DNA of 64,000 nucleotides from an uncultured Alphaproteobacteria bacterium (lineage in GTDB: Bacteria; Pseudomonadota; Alphaproteobacteria; Rhodobacterales; Rhodobacteraceae): contig CACBAM010000005.1 in assembly GCA_902537215.1 (NCBI GenBank), forward strand, positions 1 through 64,000, written 5' to 3'. Positions 9,337 through 19,040 of the stretch are shown here, in pieces. The number at the start of each line of letters is the position of its first letter. Position 1 is the first letter of the stretch. Position numbers and translations under genes: made by a program. The notes under the pieces are model-generated. The model was not told where the DNA came from, did not search any database, and saw only the letters and a program-made list of their open reading frames with translations.

Positions 9337-10410
9337 TTAGAAGCCCTCCGTTGCATCAATTTGCAAGCCATAGCCTTCTAATCCAACTACTCTTGGGAGT
9401 TTTGAATTAGAAAGCAGTTTTATTCTTTTGACACCTAGCAAAGATAAAATTTGTGCACCAATTCCATACTCTTTAAGTGTATCTGAGCTAGGTTTTTCAC
9501 TATTACTATCACCTGAATTTAGAAGCACTAATATACCATTTTCATTTCCGATTATTTTTTGCATTGCTCTACCTATCTCATTGTATCTGCTAGGAACCAA
9601 ACCCAGCAAATCTTTATAAATATTTAATTTATGCATTCTAACCATTGCTGGTTTTGTAGTATTTATCTTTCCTAGCTTTAGGACTATATGCTCCAAATTT
9701 TCTATTTCATCTTTAAACTTAATCACTTTCCACTTGCCGCCTATGCTTGAGCTTAAAACTGAGCTTTCAACCTCTTTTATTAGATTGTCATGCTTTCTTC
9801 TGTAAGCAATAAGATCTGAAATCGTTCCAATTTTAAGGTTATGTATAAATGCGAATTTCTTTAAATCTTTTAGCCTTGCCATGCTCCCATCATCATTCAT
9901 AATCTCACATATAACTCCGGAAGGGTTTAATCCTGCAAGCCTAGATATATCTACAGCAGCTTCGGTATGACCTGCTCTTATTAGCACGCCACCATTCTTT
10001 GCCCTTAAAGGAAAGACATGCCCAGGTGTAGCTATTTCCTCTGTTCTAACTTGTGGATTTATTGCTACTGATATTGTTTTTGCACGGTCATGAGCTGATA
10101 TACCTGTTGTGACGCCCTCTCTTGCCTCAATAGACACAGTAAAAGCTGTTTCGTGTCGAGAGGAGTTAGTTGCGGCCATCAAAGGCAATTTCAACTTGTC
10201 TATTTGTTCAGAGGAAAGTGCTAGGCAAATTAATCCTCTGCCGTATGTAGCCATAAAATTCACTGCATTTGGTGTTGCCATTTGTCCTGGTATTACAAGA
10301 TCTCCCTCATTCTCTCTTTCTTCATGATCGACTAAAATAAACATTTTTCCGTTTCTAGCATCATCAATTATTGATTGCGTGGAAGATATTTCAACACCTT
10401 GTTCTTTCAT
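9337..10410 (-). CDS. ribBX: RibBX: DHBP synthase with degenerate GTP cyclohydrolase II-like domain
   Basis: The N-terminal domain (about residues 10–205) is 3,4-dihydroxy-2-butanone-4-phosphate synthase, with HEERENEGDL, the SRHETAFTVSIEAREGVTTG loop and GHTEAAVDI, so this activity is expected. The C-terminal part (about 215–357) has the GTP cyclohydrolase II outline (GIGAQILSLLGV, VGLEGYGL) but none of the three zinc cysteines of RibA. This matches the RibBX variant known in Proteobacteria, in which the second domain is not a cyclohydrolase. A separate ribA should exist elsewhere. Lies between ribE (five-base gap) and ribH (no gap). Confidence 0.9.
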   Translation of the reverse strand: MKEQGVEISSTQSIIDDARNGKMFILVDHEERENEGDLVIPGQMATPNAVNFMATYGRGLICLALSSEQIDKLKLPLMAATNSSRHETAFTVSIEAREGVTTGISAHDRAKTISVAINPQVRTEEIATPGHVFPLRAKNGGVLIRAGHTEAAVDISRLAGLNPSGVICEIMNDDGSMARLKDLKKFAFIHNLKIGTISDLIAYRRKHDNLIKEVESSVLSSSIGGKWKVIKFKDEIENLEHIVLKLGKINTTKPAMVRMHKLNIYKDLLGLVPSRYNEIGRAMQKIIGNENGILVLLNSGDSNSEKPSSDTLKEYGIGAQILSLLGVKRIKLLSNSKLPRVVGLEGYGLQIDATEGF

Positions 10411-10415
10411 TTTTT

Positions 10416-11030
10416 TTATTTTCCTGAACCCAATATCCGATCTACATATCTTGCTAGAATATCTATTTCAATATTAACTTTTTCTCCAATTCGCATTTTT
10501 TGCCAAGTCGTATTATCTTTCGTATGGGGAATAAAATTAATATCAAAAGAAGAAGCATCTGCTTTATTTACGGTTAAAGAGGTTCCGTTCAACGTAATAG
10601 ATCCCTTTTCTGCAATAAATTTTGCTAAGTTTCTATTAGTTTGGAACGTAACCTGAGTGCTTCCTTCAACATCTAGAATTTTTTCAATTGATCCAGTACC
10701 ATCTATATGTCCAGTCACAATGTGCCCCCCTAACTCATCACCAAGCTTAAGGGATCTTTCAAGATTTACTTTTCTGCCGGGCTTCCATCCAAAATCTTTA
10801 TCACCAATAATTGTTTTCAAGATAGTCTCACTGGATATGTCTACTGAAAACCAATTTTTATTCTCCGAAATACCAGAATCTGTCACCGTTAGACAAACAC
10901 CATCACAGCATATTGATGCACCTAAGTCTATTTCAGATATATTGTAAGTGCAGAAAATTTTAGCTCTTGTATCTTTAATCTTTTCAATTTTGGCTATTTC
11001 GCCTACGTCAGTAATAATTCCCGTAAACAT
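10416..11030 (-). CDS. ribE: riboflavin synthase, alpha chain
   Basis: Dismutates two lumazine molecules into riboflavin and a pyrimidine. The 204-residue protein has two lumazine-binding repeats. The first starts MFTGIITDVGEI and contains SICCDGVCLTV; the second contains GHIVTGHIDG and SITLNGTSLTVN. This is the normal length and architecture. It sits between ribD (12-base gap) and ribBX (five-base gap) in the riboflavin operon. Confidence 0.95.
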   Translation of the reverse strand: MFTGIITDVGEIAKIEKIKDTRAKIFCTYNISEIDLGASICCDGVCLTVTDSGISENKNWFSVDISSETILKTIIGDKDFGWKPGRKVNLERSLKLGDELGGHIVTGHIDGTGSIEKILDVEGSTQVTFQTNRNLAKFIAEKGSITLNGTSLTVNKADASSFDINFIPHTKDNTTWQKMRIGEKVNIEIDILARYVDRILGSGK

Positions 11031-11042
11031 ATTAGACCCTTT

Positions 11043-12200
11043 CTAAGAATTAGCTATCCACCTTGCTTCGATATTATCTTTCCATCTCAGTAAGGATGTT
11101 AAAGTCAAGTTTGGAAAATCTCCCAACCTTGCATTGAAAGGCAAAAAATCATTAAAACAGGAAATGGCGGAATCATTTATAACTTTATTCCCAGTAAAAA
11201 TTACAATTTCGTCAAACAACCCGATCTTAAGAAATGATGTCCATACCCTCGCACCACCCTCAACCAACAAACGATTTACTCCCTTCCTAGAAACGATTTT
11301 TAAAATTTCTTGCACATTTAAAAATCGTTGCTCTTTATTAACTTTCTCTATACTTAATCCTTTGAAGAATTTATGGTCTTTTGAGACTTTATCCTTTAGG
11401 TCCTTACTAGTTATGATGTGCACTTTGTTTTTTTCTAAGTTATCAAATATTGAGAGATTTCCTAAGCCAGATATTTCGAAATTCGTATCTAATATAAAAA
11501 TTGGCTTGTTTTCGATTGACTCATATTGATCTCTTAAATTTAGACGCGGATTATCAACAAATATGCTATTTTTACCTATTAATATCCCATCGTTCTCTGA
11601 TCTGAGAAGTTGGACCCTCTTTCTGCATAGTGAGTTGGTTATCCATTTACTCTCTCCATTTTTTGTGGCAATTTTACCATTAATGGAAGAGCCTATCTTT
11701 AATGTTATATATGGAAGACCAGTTCTTTTCTGTTTCAAATACCCCTTTAAAACATCTGAATTCTCTCCTTCATAGATTCTAGTTTCAATACACTCAATAC
11801 CTGCTTTCTCCATTATTGACTTTCCTTTACCGTTAGTTCTACTATCGGGATCAGTTGCCAAATAAATAACACGATTTGCTCCAAAATTTACAATTGCTTT
11901 TGCACATGATGGAGAAGTAGTTTCATGTGCGCATGGCTCCAAAGTGATGTAGACATTGATATCTTGTATTTCTCTTTTTTCTCGAAGGAGAGGGTGGTCT
12001 GAGGCTTGTTTTATGGCCATAATTTCTGCATGAGGTCTTCCCCCAAGTTGAGTATTTCCTCGACCGATTATAATATCTTTAAAGGTGATTACACAGCCAA
12101 CTGAGGGGTTTTTACCAGTAAGCCCCACGTTTCGTCTAGCTAAGTTGAGAGCTAATTTCAGAAATTTTTTGTCATCTTTCGAGATGTTTGTTTCGATCAT
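11043..12200 (-). CDS. ribD: bifunctional riboflavin deaminase/reductase
   Basis: Deaminates and then reduces the pyrimidine intermediate of riboflavin synthesis. The N-terminal cytidine-deaminase-like domain shows NPSVGCV, the zinc/proton shuttle motif GGRPHAEIMA and the zinc cysteines in TLEPCAHETTSPSC. The ETTS before the second cysteine differs from the more usual YGRTPP loop. The C-terminal reductase domain begins near ITLKIGSSINGKIA and ends with LLVEGGARV. It starts one base before the nrdR stop codon, so the two genes are coupled. Confidence 0.94.
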   Translation of the reverse strand: MIETNISKDDKKFLKLALNLARRNVGLTGKNPSVGCVITFKDIIIGRGNTQLGGRPHAEIMAIKQASDHPLLREKREIQDINVYITLEPCAHETTSPSCAKAIVNFGANRVIYLATDPDSRTNGKGKSIMEKAGIECIETRIYEGENSDVLKGYLKQKRTGLPYITLKIGSSINGKIATKNGESKWITNSLCRKRVQLLRSENDGILIGKNSIFVDNPRLNLRDQYESIENKPIFILDTNFEISGLGNLSIFDNLEKNKVHIITSKDLKDKVSKDHKFFKGLSIEKVNKEQRFLNVQEILKIVSRKGVNRLLVEGGARVWTSFLKIGLFDEIVIFTGNKVINDSAISCFNDFLPFNARLGDFPNLTLTSLLRWKDNIEARWIANS

Positions 12201-12677
12201 CTAAACCGTCTTCTTTGGTTCAAGTTTGCTCGGGTTGAGGTCTGACATAAAATCCTCGAAATCTCCAAGTTCTTGGAAATTTTTGTAAACACTAGCAAAT
12301 CTCACATAGGCTACAGTATCAATCCTTGAAAGTGTTTCCATCACTATTTTCCCGATAATCTCAGATTTTATATCAGTGTCACCGATACTTTCCAATCTCC
12401 TGACAATACCTGTAATCATTTGCTCAATACGTTCAGATTGAATAGGTCTTTTCTGAAGTGCTATTCTAATGGATCTTTCAAGTTTATCCCTATCAAATAT
12501 CTCTCTTTGATTTTTCTTTTTGAGTACATATAGGTCTCTTAGTTGTACTCTCTCATACGTAGTAAAGCGACCGGCACAACTAGAACAGTGCCTTCTTCTC
12601 CTTATAGATATGTGATCGTCTGAAGGTCTACTATCTTTTACTTGTGTGTCTAGATCTCCACAAAATGGGCAGCGCAA
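12201..12677 (-). CDS. nrdR: transcriptional repressor NrdR
   Basis: An ATP/dATP-sensing repressor of ribonucleotide reductase genes. The N-terminal zinc ribbon has two CxxC pairs (MRCPFCGD and HCSSCAGRF) around a basic RRRRH stretch; an ATP-cone domain fills the rest of the 158 residues. The TTG start at 12677 is supported by GGGAG six bases upstream and by the exact MRCPFC family N-terminus. First gene of the riboflavin operon, a common alphaproteobacterial arrangement. Confidence 0.95.
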   Translation of the reverse strand: MRCPFCGDLDTQVKDSRPSDDHISIRRRRHCSSCAGRFTTYERVQLRDLYVLKKKNQREIFDRDKLERSIRIALQKRPIQSERIEQMITGIVRRLESIGDTDIKSEIIGKIVMETLSRIDTVAYVRFASVYKNFQELGDFEDFMSDLNPSKLEPKKTV

Positions 12678-12760
12678 ATTATACTCCCTCTAATCTACTT
12701 AAAACTGTTATAATGATATCTTCAGTAGATATAATTTCCAACTAGTTATCGGTATATTCT

Positions 12761-14740
12761 TCATTGGTCTAAAAAGGACCTTAGTTTTCTACTTCTGCTT
12801 GGATGTTTCAGTTTTCTAAGTGCCTTAGCTTCAATTTGTCTTATCCTTTCCCTTGTAACGCTGAATTGTTGCCCAACCTCTTCAAGTGTATGGTCTGTAT
12901 TAACGCCAATACCGAAGCGCATTCTTAACACGCGCTCTTCTCTTGGTGTCAAACTGGCTAATACGCGTGTGGTTGTTTCTTTTAGATTACCTTGAATAGC
13001 ATTGTCCAATGGCAACAAAGCATTTTTGTCCTCAATAAAGTCACCGAGTTGACTATCTTCCTCATCTCCAATTGGTGTTTCTAGGCTAATTGGTTCCTTC
13101 GCAATTTTCATAACTTTTCGAACTTTGTCTAAAGGCATCTGTAATTTTGACGAGAGTTCTTCTGGGGTTGGTTCCCTACCTATTTCATGAAGCATTTGCC
13201 TGCCGGTTCTTACAAGCTTATTAATGGTCTCAATCATGTGAACGGGTATTCTAATTGTTCTAGCTTGATCTGCTATAGATCTGGTAATAGCCTGCCTTAT
13301 CCACCAGGTAGCATAAGTAGAGAATTTATAACCTCTTCGGTACTCAAATTTATCTACAGCTTTCATCAGACCAATGTTACCCTCCTGGATAAGGTCAAGA
13401 AATTGCAGTCCTCTATTGGTATATTTTTTTGCAATTGAAATAACTAATCGCAAATTTGCTTCAACCATTTCTTTTTTTGCGCCTCTGGCTTCATTTTCTC
13501 CCTTTTTTACCTTTCGAACTATATTCCTAAATTCGGAGATATCTACGTTAATAATCTTACCGATCTTTGTCATCTCGGCTTTAAGCTCTTCAACTTCAGC
13601 ACTGTGATTTTTTCCTAACACTTCCCAACCTCTGGACTTAAGCTTAGAAACTCTATCTAACCATCCTTCTTCCAATTCAGAGCCCTTATATTCTTGGATA
13701 AACTCTTTCCGATTAATTCTAGCTTTATCTGATATTTTTACAAATGCGCTATCTACATTAGTAATAGCCTTATTAATTCCGTAAAGTTGGTCGATAAGAG
13801 CTTCAATACGATTGTTATGAAAATTTAACGAATTTAAAAGTAAGGCTATTGATGTTTTGAAATTTTGGTATTTATTTTCGTCTTTACTGGAAAACTTCTT
13901 ACTTGTATCAAAAGTTGCCTTCATTCTTTTCTTTTCAAGTTCTTTTAACTTGATGTATTTATTATCTATATCTGCTAATATATTTAAAATACGTGGTGTT
14001 AACGAATGTTCCATTGCAGCTAAAGATACGTTTATTGCGTCCTCTTCTTCCTCATCCTCATCATTTTTTGTCTCATTTGGCGCCAAAACACTTTGATTTT
14101 CTTGTTCATTCTTTATAGGTTTTACTGTGCTGGCACTTTCATCAATATCGAGTTTTTTAATCTCTGCATCTAGCTCATTAGAGTCTCCGAATTCTGTGAA
14201 GGTGGTTTCAAGATCTATAACATCCCTCAACATTATTTCTTCATTAAGCAATTCGTTTCTCCATATGCTTATAGCCTGGAAAGTCAGAGGGCTCTCACAC
14301 AAGCCATTAATCATAAGATTTCTTCCAGCCTCTATCCTCTTTGCAATAGCAATTTCACCCTCACGAGAAAGCAGTTCGACCGATCCCATTTCTCTTAAAT
14401 ACATTCTTACGGGATCATCTGTTTTATCTAAAGTTTCTGAATCTGTGTTAGCTGCTACAATTTCTTTTGAACTTGTTTGTTCGTGGACTTCTTCAGAGTA
14501 CTCAGACTCTTCATTCTCAGTTACATTTATTCCCATGCCAGAAAGATCTGTCATCAGGTCTTCAATCTGTTCCGAAGAAAGCTTCTCACTGATCACCAAC
14601 TCTTCAAGTTGATCCTGTGTTATGTAGCCTTTTTGTTTTGCCTCAGAAATTATTTTCTTTAAATTTTTTTTTGAAGGCCCATCAGCTAAAACTTTCTCAT
14701 TTTCTTGTTCTTCATTGTGTTGCGTGTCTTGTTTATTCAT
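12761..14740 (-). CDS. rpoD: RNA polymerase primary sigma factor (sigma-70)
   Basis: Housekeeping sigma factor, 659 residues. Region 1.1 is near the N-terminus, region 1.2 starts at [16 protein letters not shown], and a long acidic non-conserved insertion carries runs of Asp/Glu. Region 2 holds [18 protein letters not shown], region 3 follows, and region 4 ends with [22 protein letters not shown], the −35-binding helix. It follows dnaG by six bases, the classical primase–sigma arrangement. Confidence 0.97.
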   Translation of the reverse strand: MNKQDTQHNEEQENEKVLADGPSKKNLKKIISEAKQKGYITQDQLEELVISEKLSSEQIEDLMTDLSGMGINVTENEESEYSEEVHEQTSSKEIVAANTDSETLDKTDDPVRMYLREMGSVELLSREGEIAIAKRIEAGRNLMINGLCESPLTFQAISIWRNELLNEEIMLRDVIDLETTFTEFGDSNELDAEIKKLDIDESASTVKPIKNEQENQSVLAPNETKNDEDEEEEDAINVSLAAMEHSLTPRILNILADIDNKYIKLKELEKKRMKATFDTSKKFSSKDENKYQNFKTSIALLLNSLNFHNNRIEALIDQLYGINKAITNVDSAFVKISDKARINRKEFIQEYKGSELEEGWLDRVSKLKSRGWEVLGKNHSAEVEELKAEMTKIGKIINVDISEFRNIVRKVKKGENEARGAKKEMVEANLRLVISIAKKYTNRGLQFLDLIQEGNIGLMKAVDKFEYRRGYKFSTYATWWIRQAITRSIADQARTIRIPVHMIETINKLVRTGRQMLHEIGREPTPEELSSKLQMPLDKVRKVMKIAKEPISLETPIGDEEDSQLGDFIEDKNALLPLDNAIQGNLKETTTRVLASLTPREERVLRMRFGIGVNTDHTLEEVGQQFSVTRERIRQIEAKALRKLKHPSRSRKLRSFLDQ

Positions 14741-14746
14741 TGGTTT

Positions 14747-16654
14747 CTATCCATTATTTTTTCTGGAAAGCCTTCCTCTCACTTTTTTAAAAACATCTAA
14801 GCTTTCTTTATCAAACTTACGTTCTCTCAAAATCGAATCTTCAACAAACTCGGAGCCACCCCTTGCTCTCAGGTACTCACTCTGAATCATTTCAAATGAT
14901 TCGCCATTATTTTGCGAATCAGACCTCTGAGTTTTTATCTTAATTTTAAGATCTTTCAAGCTTTCAAGCCGATTTTTTGCTAAATTTAGTGTGCTTATCC
15001 TATTCAACAGAAGGTTTCTAGACATTTCTTCTTTATTTTGGTCGTTATATATCAAGTGATTTTTTAATGGAGGGTTTTTCTGAGTCGCTTGATCAGAAAT
15101 CAAATTAAAAATATTAGAAGAGTTGGAAAGCTGTTCGTGTCGGATTTGCCAGAACGATTTCTGAAAAAATTCATCACTAAAATCTATATCGGTCAGTTGC
15201 GCTTTGAAGTCCTCTATAAATCTAGGGTTTTTTATTAAGCAAAACATAATTTCTGCTTCTAACTTATTTATCTCTTTTTCAGCAGCCTGAATGCGAGATA
15301 TCGTCTGAGTTCTAGGTTTAATTTTGTTTTCAGCACTATTTAATCCCCGTCTTTGCTTTATATTTGTATTGTTTTGAAACTGCAGTTTTCTTATTCTGTC
15401 ATTTATTTCAGATAGGAACATTTTTTTTAAATCGAAATCTTCAATTTTTTTTAATTTATTCATAAGTTCGATATGCAGTTTTCTCAAGCGCTCGGGACTG
15501 TCCAATTTTCGTTGTGATTTCTCATTAATAAAAATGAAGTGGGAAAGAGCTAGCGAATTTTCTATTATATCTTTGAGAGCATCTTTGCCTCTTTGTTTTA
15601 TAAGGTCATCTGGATCATAATTCGTGGGTAAATTTGCTATTCGTAAAGTTTGATTGTAAGAAATTAATGGTAATGCTAATTCAACCGCTCGTGTAGCTGC
15701 AAGTTTTCCAGCATTATCTCCATCGAGTAGTAAAATTGGTTCTTCGCAAACTCTCCAAATCAATTGCAACTGTTCTTTTGTCAACGAAGTTCCTAGCGGA
15801 GCAACTGCATTATTTATCGAATTATTAGCTAAAGAAATAACATCCATGTAACCTTCAACTATGACTAAAGGATCATTTTTAGAGCTTTTTTGAGCGCTTT
15901 TAAGATTGAAAAGAAGAGAACCTTTTTTGAATATTTTTGTCTCTGGTGAATTTAAATATTTCGCACCATACGTAGTATTTAGTGATCTCCCTCCAAAGGC
16001 TACAACCCTATCATTCAAATTGGAAATCGGAAACATCACTCTATTTCTAAATCTATCAACTAATGGCTTGTTTTCAGGTTTATATGCCAATCCGGCATTT
16101 TCTATGTCTTGCTCATTATATCCTTCTGATTTTAAGAAATTAATAAGACCATCACTCTTTGAGGGAGATGACCCAAGTTTAAATTCTTTTATGGTATCAA
16201 TCGATAATCCACGATCTTTTAAATAATTTAAGGCTATCGAACCCTTAGTGCTGAAAAGGTACTTTGTGAAAAATTTGCATGCTACTTCATTTATGTTGAT
16301 CAGTTTTTCTTCCTCGGAAGACGTGGTTGAGCTTTTAACATTATTATCAATTTCTAAAGGGATCCCTGCTTTTTCACTTAGTGTTTTTACCGCATCAAAA
16401 AATGAAATTCCTTCCATTTCCTTTAAGAAGCTGAATACGTTACCCTTTGCTTGACATCCAAAACAATAGTAAAATCCCTTGGTGTCATCCACATGAAATG
16501 AAGCGGTTTTTTCTTTATGAAAGGGACAAGGCGCCCAAAAATCTTGTTTAGATAAATTACTTTTTTTTGGATCCCAATATACATGTCGAGATACAATATC
16601 TGAAATTTTTACACTCGTTTTAATTTTATCCAAGAAGGTTGAAGAGAAAGACAT
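14747..16654 (-). CDS. dnaG: DNA primase
   Basis: Makes RNA primers at the replication fork. The 635 residues show the N-terminal CHC2 zinc finger (CPFHKEKTASFHV, then YYCFGCQAKG), the primase core with FGGRSL, and the TOPRIM domain (IVEGYMDVI, LLLDGDNAGKLAA) with its metal-binding acidic residues. The C-terminal helicase-binding domain is less conserved, as usual. It lies 18 bases after the DUF6476-type gene and six before rpoD, so the three may form one transcript. Confidence 0.96.
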   Translation of the reverse strand: MSFSSTFLDKIKTSVKISDIVSRHVYWDPKKSNLSKQDFWAPCPFHKEKTASFHVDDTKGFYYCFGCQAKGNVFSFLKEMEGISFFDAVKTLSEKAGIPLEIDNNVKSSTTSSEEEKLININEVACKFFTKYLFSTKGSIALNYLKDRGLSIDTIKEFKLGSSPSKSDGLINFLKSEGYNEQDIENAGLAYKPENKPLVDRFRNRVMFPISNLNDRVVAFGGRSLNTTYGAKYLNSPETKIFKKGSLLFNLKSAQKSSKNDPLVIVEGYMDVISLANNSINNAVAPLGTSLTKEQLQLIWRVCEEPILLLDGDNAGKLAATRAVELALPLISYNQTLRIANLPTNYDPDDLIKQRGKDALKDIIENSLALSHFIFINEKSQRKLDSPERLRKLHIELMNKLKKIEDFDLKKMFLSEINDRIRKLQFQNNTNIKQRRGLNSAENKIKPRTQTISRIQAAEKEINKLEAEIMFCLIKNPRFIEDFKAQLTDIDFSDEFFQKSFWQIRHEQLSNSSNIFNLISDQATQKNPPLKNHLIYNDQNKEEMSRNLLLNRISTLNLAKNRLESLKDLKIKIKTQRSDSQNNGESFEMIQSEYLRARGGSEFVEDSILRERKFDKESLDVFKKVRGRLSRKNNG

Positions 16655-16672
16655 ATGATTTATATTTGTGAA

Positions 16673-17029
16673 TTACTTTCTCTGATTATATAGGCTTTTT
16701 TTTTGTTTAACAGAGTATTGATTTAACAATATTCCATCCTTCAAGTCCATAATCACTATCTCCAAATGGCCAGTACTTATTTTTACAACTACAGTTAAAG
16801 TTTCGTTTTCAATATTAATAGTTTCAATAATCCCGTTAGGTATCAATATTTCTCGATTTGGTGGCTCAGAAAGGTTCTGCGGTGTAGTATTGAAGTTGTA
16901 TATCTTTATGCCTAGAATAGTTATAAGAAATAAAAAACCTAAAATCATTACTACCGAAAGTACCGCAACCAGCCACTTTAAGAATACTAAGGGCAAATCA
17001 GACTTTGAACTCTTTTTAATTTCTCGCAT
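16673..17029 (-). CDS. single-pass membrane protein, DUF6476-like
   Basis: 118 residues with a basic cytoplasmic N-terminus, one long hydrophobic helix (about residues 16–45) and a C-terminal beta-rich domain carrying the pattern IPNGIIETINIENETLTVVV. This resembles small Rhodobacterales proteins annotated DUF6476 that sit divergently from rluD; the family name is from memory. Function unknown. Its start codon is only five bases from the rluD start on the other strand, and I see no Shine–Dalgarno sequence in front of it. Confidence 0.65.
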   Translation of the reverse strand: MREIKKSSKSDLPLVFLKWLVAVLSVVMILGFLFLITILGIKIYNFNTTPQNLSEPPNREILIPNGIIETINIENETLTVVVKISTGHLEIVIMDLKDGILLNQYSVKQKKSLYNQRK

Positions 17030-17034
17030 TTATC

Positions 17035-18078
17035 ATGATTGAAAAATTTATCATTAGTTTGACAAAAAAATCTGAGAGAAGGCTTGACAAGCTAATCCTA
17101 GAAAATTGTCCTCCTAATTTAAGTTTATCAAGAACGAAAATTCAAGATTTAATTAAGCAGAAAATGATTTTTGACCCTCAGAAACAAAATGCTTTGACTT
17201 TGAAAACTAAAACAAATGACTTAATGCAAGTTATTCTCTATTTTGACCAACACCTGCAAAAAACTCTAATACCGCAGGATTTGGAGGTCCCAATTGTTTT
17301 TGAGGACGACGCTCTAATAGTCTTTAATAAGCCATCAAATATGGTGGTTCACCCTGTTAAATCAGCCCAACGTGGTACACTTGTTAATTTTTTAATTTAT
17401 AAATTTCAAGATACACTTCCGATTACTTATGATAGGTTTAGGCCCGGGATAGTCCACAGGCTGGATAAAGATACATCAGGCCTTATTATCGTAGCAAAAA
17501 CAAAGTTGAGTGCTGACTCTTTAATAAAGCAATTTAAAAGTCGTGAGGTAAAAAAGGTTTATCTAGCACTTTGCATAGGAAATCCTCTTGAAAATCTTAG
17601 CAAGATTATCGGCAAGCCTGGCATAAATATGCTTGAAGACAATATTCTGGAAGTTAAAACCAATATAAGAAGAAATAAAATTAACAGAGAAATGATGGAG
17701 GTTTGCACTGATGATGGGAGGCTAGCTATATCACGTTTCACTGTCCAAACTGTATATGATCTGGGTAAAAATCAAAAGTTATCACTGGTAACCTGTGAGA
17801 TTGAAACCGGAAGAACTCATCAAATTCGAGTGCATGCTAAGCTTATCGAGTGCCCAATCGTTGGAGACAACCTATATAAATTGAGAAGAAAAGAAGATTT
17901 GGATGTAAAGAAAACCATTTTACCTTTGTTTGAGGGCAAAAGGTCGAGGCAAATGCTTCATGCGCATGAGTTATCTATTGTTCACCCGGACAGCGGTAAG
18001 ACTCTATTTTTTCAAGGTAATTTGCCATATGATTTTTCAAATCTTTTATCAAATTTAGGCAAATACAAAACGAGCTGA
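17035..18078 (+). CDS. rluD: RluA-family 23S rRNA pseudouridine synthase
   Basis: 347 residues: an N-terminal S4 RNA-binding domain (about 15–75) followed by the RluA-type catalytic domain with the signature GIVHRLDKDTSGLIIVAKT, whose Asp is the catalytic nucleophile, and the C-terminal HQIRVHAKLIECPIVGD motif. RluD modifies helix 69 of 23S rRNA. The exact paralog (RluC or RluD) is inferred from the position before rpoH, which is usual for rluD in this lineage. No ribosome binding site is visible. Confidence 0.85.
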   Translation: MIEKFIISLTKKSERRLDKLILENCPPNLSLSRTKIQDLIKQKMIFDPQKQNALTLKTKTNDLMQVILYFDQHLQKTLIPQDLEVPIVFEDDALIVFNKPSNMVVHPVKSAQRGTLVNFLIYKFQDTLPITYDRFRPGIVHRLDKDTSGLIIVAKTKLSADSLIKQFKSREVKKVYLALCIGNPLENLSKIIGKPGINMLEDNILEVKTNIRRNKINREMMEVCTDDGRLAISRFTVQTVYDLGKNQKLSLVTCEIETGRTHQIRVHAKLIECPIVGDNLYKLRRKEDLDVKKTILPLFEGKRSRQMLHAHELSIVHPDSGKTLFFQGNLPYDFSNLLSNLGKYKTS

Positions 18079-18116
18079 GCATGTAAATAAATTGGTATAA
18101 AAAGTGCTTGATGCAC

Positions 18117-18145
18117 TTGCAAAGTCAGAAAATTTAACCTATATA
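18117..18145 (+). promoter_or_regulatory. predicted sigma-70 promoter of rpoH
   Basis: TTGCAA (18117–18122) and TATATA (18140–18145) are 17 bases apart and end 27 bases before the rpoH ATG. A six-base hairpin (AAGTGC/GCACTT, 18102–18118) overlaps the −35 element and may be the rluD terminator or an operator. This is pattern-based only. Confidence 0.4.
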
Positions 18146-18172
18146 ACGTCTTGAAAGGAAAAATCAGTACTA

Positions 18173-19039
18173 ATGGTAAATAGCAATACATCTCTTATAG
18201 TAAGTGGCTCGGGATTATCCAAATACTTAGACGAAATAAAAAAATTTCCGATGTTGAGTTTGGAAGAAGAGTATGGTTTGGCAAAAGCTTGGGTGGAAGG
18301 AGGGTGTAGATCATCAGCCCACAAGCTCGTAACCTCACATTTACGACTAGCAGCAAAAATTGCCATGGGATATAGGGGATACGGATTGCCTATTTCAGAG
18401 GTGGTTAGCGAGGCAAATGTTGGATTGATGCAAGCTGTCAAGAGATTTGATCCAGAAAAGGGGTTTAGGTTGGCAACATATGCGATCTGGTGGATAAAGG
18501 CCAATATCCAGGAATATATTTTAAAAAGTTGGAGTCTGGTTAAAATGGGTACAACCAGCGCACAGAAAAAGCTTTTTTTCAACTTGAAGAAATTAAAAAA
18601 TAAAATTGGAGCGTTTGAAGATGGTGATCTGCTACCTGAAAATGTTGAGGAGATTGCTAGGCAATTAAATGTTTCTGAGAATGATGTGGTCGCCATGAAT
18701 AGGAGAATGATTGGTGGTGATGTATCTTTAAATGCTACAATAAAAAGCGATGGTGAGACTGAAGAAGAGTGGCAGTCCCTGCTTGCTGACCAAGATGAAG
18801 ATCATGTCGAAAAATTTGTGTACAGCGATGAAACTAGGGAAAGACGAACTATACTAATGAAATCACTGACTGTTTTAGATAATAGGGAAAAAAGTATAAT
18901 CTTAGACAGAAGGTTGAAAGAGCCTCCTTTGACGCTTGAACAGCTAAGTGAGAAGCATGGAATAAGTCGAGAAAGAGTTCGCCAGATTGAGAACAAGGCG
19001 ATTGATAAGCTGAAAGTTAAAGTTGTAGAATACTCTTAA
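18173..19039 (+). CDS. rpoH: heat-shock sigma factor RpoH (sigma-32)
   Basis: 288 residues. Region 2 reads LATYAIWWIKANIQEYIL, immediately followed by the RpoH-box-like QKKLFFNLKKLK that separates sigma-32 from sigma-70. Region 4 ends with SRERVRQIENKAIDKLK. It directs transcription of chaperone and protease genes. Relatives in Rhodobacterales often carry two rpoH paralogs; only one is in this window. It ends one base before the convergent pheA stop. Confidence 0.93.
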   Translation: MVNSNTSLIVSGSGLSKYLDEIKKFPMLSLEEEYGLAKAWVEGGCRSSAHKLVTSHLRLAAKIAMGYRGYGLPISEVVSEANVGLMQAVKRFDPEKGFRLATYAIWWIKANIQEYILKSWSLVKMGTTSAQKKLFFNLKKLKNKIGAFEDGDLLPENVEEIARQLNVSENDVVAMNRRMIGGDVSLNATIKSDGETEEEWQSLLADQDEDHVEKFVYSDETRERRTILMKSLTVLDNREKSIILDRRLKEPPLTLEQLSEKHGISRERVRQIENKAIDKLKVKVVEYS

Positions 19040-19040
19040 A

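Noticed and set aside
12678-12760. FMN riboswitch ahead of the riboflavin operon
   Set aside because: The spacers before nrdR and within the operon are too short and lack the conserved RFN-element segments.
13857-14612. Serine-rich plus-strand ORFs opposite rpoD
   Set aside because: They mirror the acidic Asp/Glu insertion of sigma-70 and have no independent support.
18139-18696. 185-codon minus-strand ORF opposite rpoH
   Set aside because: Antisense to conserved sigma-32 regions, with low-complexity Ser/Phe-rich translation typical of shadows.
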